Assembly: GCA_028023455.1 (NCBI GenBank)
Contig: JAQFVV010012405.1
Coordinates: forward strand, 11,344,423-11,408,422
Length of the DNA: 64,000 nt
Direction of reading: 5' to 3'
Source of the DNA: Epiperipatus broadwayi
Lineage: Eukaryota; Onychophora; Udeonychophora; Euonychophora; Peripatidae
The position numbers and the translations under genes are program-made. Shown here piece after piece: positions 39,050 through 52,490 of this stretch. The notes under the pieces were generated by a model. The model did not search any database. It was not told the origin of the DNA and saw nothing but the letters and a program-made list of their open reading frames with translations. Each line of letters begins with the position of its first letter. The first letter of the stretch is position 1.

Positions 39050-39188
39050 TGAATTGTTTTTATATATGGAAAAAATTAATTTGATTAACACATTCCTGTA
39101 GATTATAAAAAGTTCAAACAATGCTAAGATCTAATTTAAAGTTAAAACTTTTAAGAATGTTAAAAGGATTTGGAAGATAAAAATATAC
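39050..39188 (+). repeat. ~140-bp direct repeat, left copy
   Basis: Matches 40368-40508 closely (ACACATTCCTGTAGATTAT, then AAGTTCAAACAATG and GGATTTGGAAGATAAAAATA). The TA-flanked element inserted at the right end of this copy. Confidence 0.8.
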
Positions 39189-40247
39189 ACCTGGGTCTTG
39201 TTTTATACAGATTTATTTAATGCAGTTTTGAAGTTACACGATTCATGTTTCTTCAGAAGTTGATATCCGATAATGTGCTATTACTTTAAATAATAAATTT
39301 TGTGCACTTATGTCATATTAAAAGTAATAGCACATTATTGGAATTCAACTTTCATCTTAGTAATTTCAATATTTTCAGTGCTTTATAATAGTATAAATTT
39401 TATGCAATAATGAAATTAAAATCATGATTTCCACATTTTATGTATACCCACATTAAATTTTACAAGATTATAATGTAAATTTGTTCAAACATTGTGCATG
39501 TTAATTTTGCATTTTAAATCACATTCTGTTTTTGCTTTTTAAAAAATAATGTAATCAATTATTAATCATTTAGTGTCCGCAAGTTTATTTTTAAAAGGTG
39601 AGTAATAGCAGTGGGCACAATTAAATTTGACAATTAAAAATTAAAATCTGATTTTTAATTGTAATTAACAATTTAAAAATTACTTAAGGCGACCTGAAAT
39701 TAATGTGATGTGAAACGAAATTTGATTTTTAAACAGAATTGAAAATTATAAACTTAAAGACAAAAATAAGAATTTAATTTTTAGTTGTTAGATTAATTAC
39801 TAATTACGTTTTCACCAGAAAACCATTAACACAACATGAGAGTGAAGTCCTCTTGTGAAGAATCTGATTTTTTACCAGTTTGCAAAGGAACCTGTTTATC
39901 GGCAAATAATGATAATAATTAAAACGTGTATAAAAAATGTAAATTACTGTAAATTATGCATAAAAATATATTGTTTTGAATAAAATTAAATATTATAGTT
40001 AAAAAAAGTTTGTCTTGTATCAATTTTTTTCAAATTTGAAATTTTTTATTAGTCATATTTTATTTCCTTATTTTTTTTTTTGCGCAAATTTTAAAGTAAT
40101 TTTACGTTGGTGCTTTGCTTTTATGCGTTTTTTGAAAAATCTCAGTCCATATTCCCCCTTTTTCGAGGTAAGTTATGTCTATTTTTGTGCGATTTCTTTT
40201 TCGCGTGTTTTCTGAGGAGCCTATCTATCGCATAAAATGAGACCCAG
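39189..40247. mobile_element. TA-flanked 1.06-kb inverted-repeat DNA element
   Basis: Termini CACCTGGGTCTTGTTTTAT (39189) and the complement of CACCTGGGTCTCATTTTAT (ending 40247) are inverted over about 20 bp. An empty-site-like sequence survives at 40500-40520 (aaaatatattgata), which shows that a TA was duplicated, as in Tc1/mariner/pogo-type transposition. The interior has a hairpin (39265-39350) and a less AT-rich right part, but no transposase motif. Non-autonomous. Confidence 0.75.
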
Positions 40248-40367
40248 GTGTATTGATAATATATTATCTATATTTAAACTAATCACAGTCTAATTATAAT
40301 GAGAAATTCAAATTCATTATTTTTTTGTATGGAATTACTGTTGACGTTCAATGTTTTTACTAACCAT

Positions 40368-40508
40368 TGAATTGTTTTTATATATTGGGAAGAGTGAACT
40401 TAACTAACACATTCCTGTAGATTATGAGAAGTTCAAACAATGTTTGCTAAGATCTAATTTACAGTTAAAACTTTTAAGAATGTTAAAAGGATTTGGAAGA
40501 TAAAAATA
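40368..40508 (+). repeat. ~140-bp direct repeat, right copy (empty-site reference)
   Basis: Same sequence as 39050-39188 and uninterrupted at the insertion point, continuing into ttgataatatatt. The minus frame 40454-40708 across it is not recognised as a gene. Confidence 0.8.
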
Positions 40509-40696
40509 TATTGATAATATATTCTCTGATTTACAGATAAGTGAGTTTCAGCCTTTTCTAAATGTGAGTAATATATATATATATTAGGCGCTATTACATA
40601 AAAATTGTTGTGCAAGTGAAATAAAAACATTATTAAAAAAAGAAGTGTGCTTGCATCCTTAAAAAAATTATGCTTCATCATTGATATGTATATAAT

Positions 40697-40995
40697 ATTT
40701 AAATACAAGTATATTATCTATAATGAACTTAATGTAATTAGAATTTGAACACAGAATTTAAAGCTTTCTATAGTTATCCACTCCATTCTATACAGTCATA
40801 TGGTTATGACAATAATATTGGCATCAACAAGGGTTTTGAGCATTCCATCATCATCACATTTTTAATGATATGGATGGCTGAAGAGATTGAAGCCTTACTA
40901 TTAAATATTGAAGATTTTCTATCTTAATATAAAGTGAGCACTGATTATATATATATATATATATATATATATAATCAGTGCTCACTATATATTAT
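40697..40995 (+). repeat. Family A repeat, inverted 3' piece plus truncated unit
   Basis: Minus-strand 3' fragment (40697-40797) followed by a plus-strand unit from atgacaataatattgg to about 40985. The unit ends in a palindrome (GTGAGCACTGAT, TA tract, ATCAGTGCTCAC at 40935-40985) instead of reaching the hammerhead. Confidence 0.65.
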
Positions 40996-41014
40996 ATATA
41001 TATATATATATATA

Positions 41015-44000
41015 TTGTAACCCCTCTACTTAACACTGATCTTACACATTATATGAACAAATGCCCAGAATGCCAATTCTATTAAGGAATAGAATAAATT
41101 AACCACTTTATTTTGCTTTAAATTAGTATTGAGACTCTTCTACTTATGCCTGACTTATAGTTTATCTCAGTGGAGGGTGGTAGAAAGTCAAGAATATATA
41201 GAATGTAAATAAATGAAGGAAGAAATACTATTGATCATTAAAATAAGAATTAGGCCTCATTCGTTAATCAACCAAATGATAGACATCAATAAAGTTTCAT
41301 TTATTCAAGCTAATAAACTATAATTTAAATTTGATCTCTTCCATCATCTAAATATACTTTTATATTAACTACAATATAAAATTAAAAGAAATATATGATA
41401 TTAAACAATTCTACTATCTAGCACATCTTAATTTGAATAGATAAATTAATATTAAGTTGGAACTATGAAATAAGATCTCAGGGAATCTTTAATACAATTT
41501 AGTTAAAGAAGTTCTATTATACAATAACTTTATTACTATTATAATAAAAAATAATGGAATGAGTAGAATGATGTTTCACTGGACTAGCAATTAGATAATG
41601 AAGGAAACAGGGTACCTTTTAATCTCACATCACTGAGTATACAACCTTCTTCATAAGTTTACCAAGTGGTAAAGTATTTCATATAATGTTTGGATCAAGA
41701 GCACAATATTATCAGACTTAAGTATGTTCATTATCAAATTTATAAAGTAGTGCATTTATGTTGTAATGGATATGTGGAATGTGGAAACTAGAATACGACA
41801 TATAAGAACAATCTGAGACAAAGTTTGAATAAATAAATAAAGCATTTATTTACATTTTGCAATCAAAATAAATATAATTCGGTTCACATTTGGACTATTT
41901 GTCCTAATTCCTAAATTTACAAATACATTTGCCAATCTGGATCTGATATCTCTTTTTATTATACCTTGTATTATTTATTGATTAAACATTTATAAGACCT
42001 GAATAGATAAATAAAACAATGCCCTCATATTCTAACTTCTAATATATTTAGGCTGTTAATTAATTCTAACATCTTTTATTAGAAAACAACACTGGATAAA
42101 TAAATTTCTTATTATGGGCTCAAATATACAAGTGGAGAGATCACACTATCATTTATTGGGATAAAACAAATTAATAACTTTGGTTGTCAAGAGAGTAATC
42201 TTGAATAATTCAATCAAATAATCCTTTTAAATAGCTATACTTTTCACACATCCAAAATAAAAAAAACAATCATTCTGATGATTTGATGACTTAAAGCTTG
42301 CAGTAAATTAACATGATATAATGCAAAATATTTAATTTCTGATATATAAATCTTATGTCTGCAAGATTATTTGTATTATGTGTGTGCCACATCTTATGCT
42401 ATAATTAAGATAGAATCAATATATTTACATCTTGTTGGTTTACTTATGCGTTACTAAATAAGTGTTATAATAGGGATAATGCCAAAAACCCACCAATGAA
42501 TACAACACTATTTCTGCTTTAAATATTCATAAAGAATTTAGACTTACCATTTATTTAACCACCAACCACATTACATATAGCTATGATTCTATGATAACAA
42601 AAAGATATATTCAAAAAAAAAATTAAGCACATGATGAATAAACAGGCTTCTTGACTAATAAATCTAAATAATGAATAATGACTCCCCATCTAAATTTGAA
42701 ATATACTATTGGTGTGGAACTCAGTCTCACCACCAGAATAAAAGGGAAATACACTACTCAATTTCATAAAATATCATTTTTGTAATGCATAAATGTGGAA
42801 TCTGGAAATATACTTCACTCATGACGAATACTTAGGTATATTAAGGGAGAGAATTCTCAATTTCAATCAACATAGAACATATCATTAATAACTTTCTTTC
42901 TCACAGCTACTTAATACATTTAATTCTAACATTAGAAAATAAATTCACACACAGATAGGTCCCTAATTCTTTCAATTCTTTTAGCATACGACATTATCTG
43001 AAAACAACAGAGAAAAACAAAGTCATACAACTGAATATTTACTAATTATATATGAAATAAACTGCATAAGTTAGACACACATACTTATGAATAAGAGCAT
43101 GTAAATAATTTCAAATTACATAGTACGCAAATGTTATGATAGAATAAATGGTAAACTGAAAATAAAAACTTTTAGTTTATGACAAACTATTAGCTGTTTT
43201 AAAATTTTAAATTACAGTAATTGATGTCAATGGGATTTCACCATTTCTGACAACAATATTTATCTATCATACATTTACTACTATCTAAGCCAATTGCTCA
43301 CTTTGAGACATTAAATAAAGAAATACCCCCCTTCAATAAAAAAACACATGAAAAGCGTATATATAACCCGCATAAGAAATTACATTTAAATAATAATCAC
43401 TTACCGGCGTATTACAACTTGTAATATGCTATCCAAGATGTTCTTGAAGTCAAGGAAATAGCACAAAATAAATAAGCAAATAAATAAACCTAACCATCTG
43501 TCTATGATATATCAATAGCAACAAATGAAAAAAAAATAGTTACTCTTCTTTCACTTAACAAAAATTCACTTGCAGAATCTTTAACATAAAGTCTCCTGAA
43601 TGTCGCAAATATAAGGATGATGATTTCAAATGAGTATATGTTAGTAAAACATGAAGACAAATTCCTATAGGATAAACATTCACAATTTTAGATTTAATTA
43701 AGCAATCTCAAATGTTTTTAATGATAGCTAATTACTTTTCATAATAACAGAGATAATAAATAGATAATTTCAGCTACATATTTGTTTGATATTGACCATT
43801 TAATTAATTCTAGAAATTTCCAACTTAGCAATAACTTTAGCAGGTTTCCAAAGGAACATTGGCTTCCCATAAACTTCATAAATTAGCATGGATATAATTA
43901 TTTTTGTCCACTGCTAATTGTTCATTGAAAATTTGAAATTCCTTAGATAACAATATTTTTCTTTTATGACACATTCGCATACTGAGGAGAACAAGAAATA

Positions 44001-44930
44001 TAGAATATTAATGTTCTACTCAACTTAAATCAGGTACCATTAAATAAATACTAATAATTGGTTAGTTGTTTGTGAGCCATGCATCTATTTTCTTTTAAAT
44101 AAAATATTTCACAAACATGAATGATGCGCATAATTATTATCATGTAGTAGTTTGAAATATAGCACTATAAATCATATACACATCTCATTTTAACTTAATC
44201 TTTATATAATTAGAAGAGAATTTAAACTTAGAGTCTATGGTAGGCTTTGTTAAACAGTCGTGCATAAATTTCCTTAAAAGATTATAATGTTCATGCAATT
44301 TCATTTTCTTTTTAGCAGTAGAAAACATAGACAAATATAGTAGATTTAAGTAACAAGCATTGAAGCTGGAAATATCGTACATATTTCTGCTTCGCCTAGT
44401 GCCAATGTCATCAATACTACTATGGGTTTGAACTCAATCTTGTATATTTAACTGACACCCATCTCATAATAGGTGGTCATATATTTATAATCACTATTAT
44501 AATCTTTTATCTAATTTATATTTCATTAATTTATATTTTATGATTAAAACTAACCTTTTTATAATAGTTTATTTATTTTATAATAGTTGTAGAAAATGTA
44601 TATTGTGGTTATTTTTTTTAAATTGGCATTGAGTAAATAATTGAATCCTAGATATCTATAAAATGTTATAAATATTTTAAATTCTTTTATTGAAGTTCAT
44701 TTTTCTTCAATTAATCAGTTGGTAACATTTTATATTTATCTTTTGATAAATGTACATTAAAGGATCAATTATGTAAACAATCTAATATTTGTAAGGAATA
44801 TTTTGTAAATTTGTATTTACATTTTATATCAAATATCAGATTTGAAAGTCACCGTGTTATTTATAGAATGTACCAAATTTCTAAAAATTTTGTGAATAAA
44901 ATGTACATTTTCTCTAATCTAAATCTTTAA
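41015..44930. other. Long unrecognised stretch, no gene supported
   Basis: Non-repetitive-looking AT-rich sequence. No domain-bearing frame is present. A donor-like CCG then GTAAGTGA on the minus strand at about 43404 has no convincing open exon upstream. Confidence 0.3.
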
Positions 44931-45400
44931 AATAGGCTTTGTTAATACGATGACTGATAAACTTATTCATTCTTGTTGCTGGGGCATGTTTAATGCCAGA
45001 TTGTAGATTTCCCACCCAGGCAGACACTGACCACAGAGAAAGACACCAGCAAACATCATGTAGATTGAATCCTATAGATAAGGCCAGATCAGATAAATAG
45101 TAGAAAATTTTGATAAGAGATTATTGAAGAACAGTTCACTGAAGAGAGATTTATAGTATTGTGCCTAAAGAATGAGGGAGTTAAAAGATAGGCTGTTTGC
45201 TTTTTGGAGCTCTGTTCCACCAGCTCATCACAATGCCATTCCAGTGTTCTCAACACCTAGCCCGACTGTACTGTGTCAAGGAAGCCTGCTAAATGATCTG
45301 ATTTTATAACTGCCTGTTTCTACTGATTGATTCTGAGGTAACCTCCAATTTGCTGCAAGCCTCTGATTCTAGCTTACATTGTTTTTTAAATTAATGTTAA
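44931..45400. other. Less AT-rich unrecognised patch
   Basis: Base composition rises here (GC-containing segments around 44990-45060 and 45200-45320). All six frames are closed by stops within short distances. It might be UTR, non-coding RNA or an unknown repeat; I cannot assign it. Confidence 0.25.
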
Positions 45401-46539
<1,139 letters not shown>

Positions 46540-48860
46540 GGCTAAGGCATTATGTATTTTATAGTTACAACCATTCATTTATTATTATTGTTCTTGCTTT
46601 GCTAATTACCTCTTAGGACCTTCGGAATATTAAATATGACCAGTCCAATCTTTTACTTTCCCTCAAAGTAGATGTATTTCCTACTAAGGGACCCTTTTAC
46701 AGGAACTTCCATTAAAATGTGTATGGGAAGTCCAGGACATCAAATCTATTATTATTATTCAGACATGTTTTGGCTGGAGGGCCAACATTTCTCTCATCAT
46801 CTACCTGTATATACTAGGGATTTCTTTTTAGCACAGCCACCCAGAGGTTCATAACAGACCTCATTTATTCTTTTGTTGTAATCTATAATATCATACTGCC
46901 TTTATCATTATATATATATATTTACAAACCTGAAATGCTCTCTGCCGTGATGGTGCGTCCTTCACAAACCAATCCCATTAATTAGTTAAATCTGATTATT
47001 TAATTTAAAATGAACTTTTTTGCTTTCCACACTCATTATAGACAACTGATTTAAATGTAATAGTGTTTTATATACACATCACTCACATCTTGTTATTTAT
47101 ATATAAAATAGACTTATTTGTAATCTCTTAAAGAGGGCTAGTGATATTTTATTGCTGATTGGTTCTTGGCAGACCAATTAACAAATTTTACTTTGTTATC
47201 AAATGCCTTGCACTTAGCTGCATCAAAACGAATTCAAGAAACATAATAACCTTGTTGTATAAACAAAATTTTGTATAACAATAACTCATTTTCTTAATAA
47301 ATTCCTGAAATATTATTATTTTAAATTAGTTTAGTTTGTCATCACTCACAATCTCTAATATTAATTACCCTAGTTATTTATAATATTTCTTTGATTTAAA
47401 TTCACTTCTTTGTAATGTTGCCAGAAAGAATTATAATTATTATGGTTCAAACCATTAGTAATTGATATCAAATCACATCTGTACCATTCTGCAATCATCA
47501 GAATTCACTAAATCATTAATTTCTCATATAAACCCTTTATTATTTTGAGTCTCTTTGTGAACAGTGACCTCCAGCTGGGATGGAATAAAACTAAGGACTG
47601 CTTGTGTCATCACAAACATTATCCATTAGTCAGAGAGACAATAGTTCAGGCAAATAGGTTAGGATTTACCCTTGCCCTGACAGTTGTATCTTATGCATGG
47701 TCGGATTCAAGGTACTTTTGCTTGGATTATTGGTCTTGTTGAATGAATATAAGATTTTAACCAGCACAGCATATAAGTACATTTCAGACAATAAGGTTAA
47801 TTTAAAATTTAATTGAGTGGAGAGTGAAGAAAATATACCTTGTAAAAAAATTAGTCTGACATTTTTTCTTAAAGTTGTCTGGTAGCTAGAATTCCAATAC
47901 TAAATTTTATAAAATAATAATGTTTAAAAAAAATTATACTTTTGAGTTTAACCAACTTGATTTCTGGAAGAGATTGGAAAAAACCATGTACATAGAAGAA
48001 GTGGCAGGAGCATATTTTTTTATTAATGATTATCACTTAAATACATCTCCTTTCCATCAACCAAGAGATCACCTTATCCTCCAAAGGTTAGCTCTATCCT
48101 TCACACTCCAATTAAGTAACAAATATTCAAAACATCTTTTCTTAAAAAAAATATTTGATTTTCTAAATTAAACCAAAATGAATAAAACAAAAAAAAATTA
48201 TACACTTTTAAAATAAATAAGCATTAATTAGCCATTAAATAAAGTAGTTGATAACACAATTTAGTTTTCAAATAATTCACTAATCCAGAGATTCATTAAT
48301 CACTCAAAATATATGTTATGAAAGATATTTGCTGTAATTTTAAGTATTTTATTGTAAAATGTAAAATTCTGTACCATAATTAAATATGAAAATGAAATTG
48401 GAAGATGATACAAACATACATGCACACACATATGCTGCTATATGAATACTAAATTATCCTGACTAAAATATAACTGATTTGGCTATTGGTTAAACATATT
48501 TCACTGGTTATAATACCTATAATGGATGGGTGTGCCAATGAATAAACAGATCAGAAAACCATCTAAACAAATACCAACCACTATTCTACAAATAAATAAA
48601 ACAAATTTACATCAACTTAATTTTTACATTAACAACTCCTGTAATAAGCAGTCCCCCTTTATACCATTAAATGTTTCATCAAATACAATAATAATACTAA
48701 ATGCTTATAAAACTCCCAACTAACATCCACAAGCAACTCTCTATAAGGTTTTAGACCATTAACATAAAAATTTAAAAATTTTAGCGATATTTCTTTTTTT
48801 ACTTAAATGCAGTTATTCACCACTGACACAGTATGATTTAATTCAAGTTTGTTTCTTGTT
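46540..48860. other. Unrecognised stretch, no gene supported
   Basis: Somewhat less AT-rich in parts (46600-46860, 47550-47730). Short frames at 46672, 47545, 47920 and 48526 have no identifiable motif. No splice-bounded exon was convincing. Confidence 0.3.
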
Positions 48861-48864
48861 CCCA

Positions 48865-49050
48865 TTCAGGTCACAATATATATGTGAGAGATTTTGATCT
48901 GGATAAACTAATGAGTGCTGGTTGAGCACAAACTACATATTTTGGAGATCTATCTTTTTCACATGTATGTGGTCATGTGTATTAGTGCTATAGGATGGAG
49001 TGGCTAGATGTAGATAGCTTAAAAGTCTGAATTCAAATTCCTTCTATATA
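48865..49050 (+). repeat. Family A hammerhead repeat, decayed
   Basis: Contains GATCTGGATAAACTAATGAG, the stem II remnant GTGCTGGTTGAGCAC and TTTTGGAGATC, then the family A body (cacatgtatgtggtcatgtg) and the aaattccttcta end. Core mutated. Confidence 0.6.
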
Positions 49051-49309
49051 TAGGAAAGTATTCCAGTGAATATTAGTAACTGAAAATTCAAGGACACAAT
49101 GTTCATCTCACCCTTCAATACATTAGGTTTTTGTATCAACACCCTCTCTGAATAAACATAAAATCTGAAGTTCAAACAGAGCATTGCTGAAAAAATTTAA
49201 CATTTGAGAGTCATTTGAACATTATATATATATGGTTGTTTTCTCACCTACTGGACGAGCCACCAGGTGATGCTGCAGAACTACCAAGAAGCCTTTAATT
49301 GATAAATTT

Positions 49310-49690
49310 TTATTCAAAAATTGGTAAAAATTGCTCAATTTGAGAAATAGTACCCCCCCTCTGCAATGAGAAATCAGTTAAAATTGCTGAAATTGAACAC
49401 CCCCCTCCCGCCCACATGAGAAATCAGTCAAAATTGATGAAATTGAAATGTAAAACAAAAATGGGTCAAAATCACTGAAATAGAAATTTAAAACAAAAGT
49501 TTGATTAGAACATCAAATGTTAGAACCCCCCTCCCCACCGGCATGAGAAATCGGTCAAAATCGATGACATTGAAATGTAAAACAAAAATCGGTCAAAAAG
49601 CACTGAAATAGAAATTTAAAACAAAAGTTGATTAGAACATCTGAGGCAACAAATGTTTAGAAACCCCCTCTCCTGCACGAAGAGTTCAAT
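49310..49690 (+). repeat. Subrepeats in the left arm of the Merlin element
   Basis: Several ~110-130-bp units contain GGTCAAAATCGATGA-like and CACTGAAATAGAAATTTAAA blocks, then a CCCCCC-rich spacer. The right arm (53460-54190) holds the complementary set. Confidence 0.8.
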
Positions 49691-51374
49691 GAAAAATAAG
49701 TAAAGTGCAAATTATGAATACTATTTTTAAAATCCTATGAAATGAATGAGAAAAAAGTATAATAAAAGCCTATGAAATTAAACAAAAACATACTAAATCT
49801 CAAAGCGATTTAAAAAATAAAAGTAGTTATAAAATGCAAAAACAACAGCATGAAAAATGGTGGGAAATATGTTAAAAAAGAATCACTCTCAGTTATCTAA
49901 CTAATAGATATAATAATAATTCAAACCTTAATAACAGACTAATACATATTAGGTAATCAATGTTCGTATTAACCTATGATAGCATCATTAGAGTTTAAAT
50001 TCAATTAATATGTTACTCTCTTACTAGTTTATATCAACATTATTGCAAGTACTCGGATTAAGTTGCACATATAAAAAATCAACAAAATAGAAATAAAATA
50101 ATCAGAATAGAAAATAATATTTGAAAGTAATTAAATAGATTACCAGTTTCCCTGGAGAGTGAGTTCATTATTCAGGAGGTCGTTGAATTTTTTCATGCTT
50201 GCAAAATGAAACTTGGGCATTCTAGATCTCTCCATTAGTGACAAAATATGGGATATATATATATTATATTGTTCCCATCTATTGATCGCATTTTCTTTCA
50301 CTTAAAGTTTGTTATTTTTAAAATAACTTACGCACAATTTTGAAATGTAGATAGAAACTGAAAAAATAGCCTAAACATTTTTGGTACTATATGTAATATA
50401 AAAAAAATTTCTAGAACTCGGGTCACATGACTGATTGATTTTGCAAGTTTTGTCATAGAAATTAATCTCTACATTTTTTAATCAACAAGTGTATTTTTTT
50501 TAGAAAGTGAAAGTATTTTTTTTTTTAAAATGGAAAAGAATACTTTTTCTTGTTTTAAATTATAAATCAATAATATCAACAAATTAAAAATCCTTTTTCT
50601 TTTCAAAAACTTTATTTTCTTGTATCACTACTAAACATATATTTATAAAGTTATGAGTGGAGGGAGTTTGAAAATGGTAAATGTAACAATTTATATAATA
50701 CAAAACTCCTACGTTCCAACTGCTTTTATCTTCTTACAGTTATTTTTGGAGTTTTGTATTATATAAATATGTTCAGTATTGATATAAGAAAATAAAGTTT
50801 TTGAAAAGGAGAAGGATTTTCAATTTGTTGATATTATTGGAGAACATATATATTTTAAAAGAAAAAGTGATTGTACATTTGCAGTGTTATAATATATGAT
50901 TATAAATCAAATAATTTATATATATGCATTTTCTCAAAATATTGATCGATCAAGCTTTCTGGGGTTTTTTGGGAGGGGCTTCCTCCGTTATTACTTTTTA
51001 TTTGGCTTTGGGATGAAAGGAAGTAAAATGAAAACATTACTGTTCTCTTTAGTTTGTGCTTTAATGAAGACAAAACCTAATCCTAAGATGTAATACTTTT
51101 TATTTATTGTTTGAAATGCAGCATTTCAAAAAGTTCAAATGAGAACTGTTGTACACTTTCCATTCCATAAGTTTTAAAGTTTATTCAGCTTTTTATGGAC
51201 ACACACACACAACAAATTAGAATTAAAGCAAAACAACTAATAAACAGACATTTAATCAAAAACGGGCATGCAAGCAAATGAAGGCAAAAGACTAGTGATT
51301 TCTTTAGGTTATGCATTTATTTATAATCAATAATAAAAAAAAAATAAAAAAAACACAAATTCAAGTTAAACTAA

Positions 51375-52340
51375 GACCATGCTGGAATGGCCATCTCGGC
51401 AAGTATGGCTCTGAACAAGTTCTCCCCTTTGTGGAGGTGCCAACACATAAATTCGGCCATTTAGTCAGGGAGGCATTGGCAGGCTGTGCCACAATGTTTT
51501 TTATTATGCCACTTCAGCATTCCCCAAAGACGCTCTATGTTCTGAGTGTGGATGCCTGTGCTGGGGTCTACAAAGTTGTAGTGGTGGTTCACTTTCATAT
51601 GTGTGAATCCTGCAGCTTCCAGCTCTGATGTCTTGTACCCCTTCCAACAGTCAGTCAACCACAGATCCAGCTTCAATGTTGTTGTGTATGGCCTGCAAAA
51701 GTGAAGCTGCTGATTGAGAGGGAACAGCCAGCACAAAGCATTGTTTGGTCTCCCAGCACAGACCTCCAAATATCCACTGTTGTGGAAGCATTCTGCCCTG
51801 GTGGTTCTTTCTTCGGGTGAACATAGTCTCATCCACTATCAGGCCAGCACTGCCGATTTTGGTGTGTGGTCGTGACTCCAGGCTCTCACAGCATAATTCT
51901 CTCAGGTCTGTGGTCCAATTGACGATAACATTTCGCCACAACTCAAGATCTGTTAGACAATGTTGTATTGTCACCTTGTCACAGTTCCAAAAATATACCA
52001 GATGTAAGGCCTTCAAAAATGGCATCTTTGAACCACCAAACCATGTCTGCTGGCAAATTGAGCTTCTTCGTTGGCACAATTGAGCGGGGTAGCAGAAGGA
52101 TGATAATTGATGCAATGTGATTTGTTTGCCACAAACACATTGCTTTATGGCAGGCAAGATGTCATTGGCCTGCAGAAATGACATGGTGTCAGCCTCGAGA
52201 ACAGGCAACTGCCAGACCATAATATTTTCAGCATTAGACATGTTGTTGTGCATGAGCTTTTCCAAAGCGTACTCGTGCGTGCACTTTTGAGATACAACTG
52301 AGCTTTTTATAAACATCTGCAGGATGACCTCTAATGTCAA
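51375..52340 (-). pseudogene. Merlin (ISXO2/IS1016-type) DDE transposase, broken
   Basis: Minus strand, about 320 codons, near the usual length for this family. N-terminal zinc-binding-like part: CVCGKQITL then CQRRSSICQQTWF and SKMPFLKALHLVYFW (about residues 68-117). Catalytic core: first Asp in GLIVDETMFTRRKNHQGR (about residue 168), then WIFGGLCWETKQCFVLAVP; second Asp in LTDCWKGYK; Glu in HTQNIERLWGMLKWHNKK. The first frame runs 52340-51651. A frameshift at about 51655 moves the second Asp and Glu into the frame ending at 51461, where a stop replaces a Tyr-like position. The tail MAEFMCWHLHKGENLFRAIL follows in the same frame. It is inactive because of one frameshift and one stop, otherwise well preserved. 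The enzyme would cut and paste its element by DDE chemistry. A LINE fragment abuts the start at 52341, so the N-terminus may be clipped. Confidence 0.9.
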
Positions 52341-52490
52341 GTTAACAATTGAAAATACCTTGGTCAGATTATTAATATAGATGGAAACATAATGGATGAA
52401 GTTAATAATAGAATTAAACTTGGTTAGAGTGCTTTTGGTAGAAATAACTTTATACTAAAAGGAAATATGCCTATGTGTTTGATAAAAACT
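52341..52490 (+). pseudogene. RTE-like LINE fragment inside the Merlin element
   Basis: Plus-strand match to 37885-38015 (YLGQIINIDGNIMDEVNNRI-like, then GRNNFILKGNMPMC) with a stop (TAG) in it. It is truncated on both sides, so it was probably captured by rearrangement instead of inserted whole. Confidence 0.75.

Noticed and set aside
43395-43560. Minus-strand donor-like site at about 43404 with a possible upstream exon
   Set aside because: The upstream segment has stops in every frame and a weak acceptor.
51311-52083. Plus-strand frames of 105 and 112 residues
   Set aside because: They are antisense shadows of the Merlin transposase, whose catalytic motifs are all on the minus strand.
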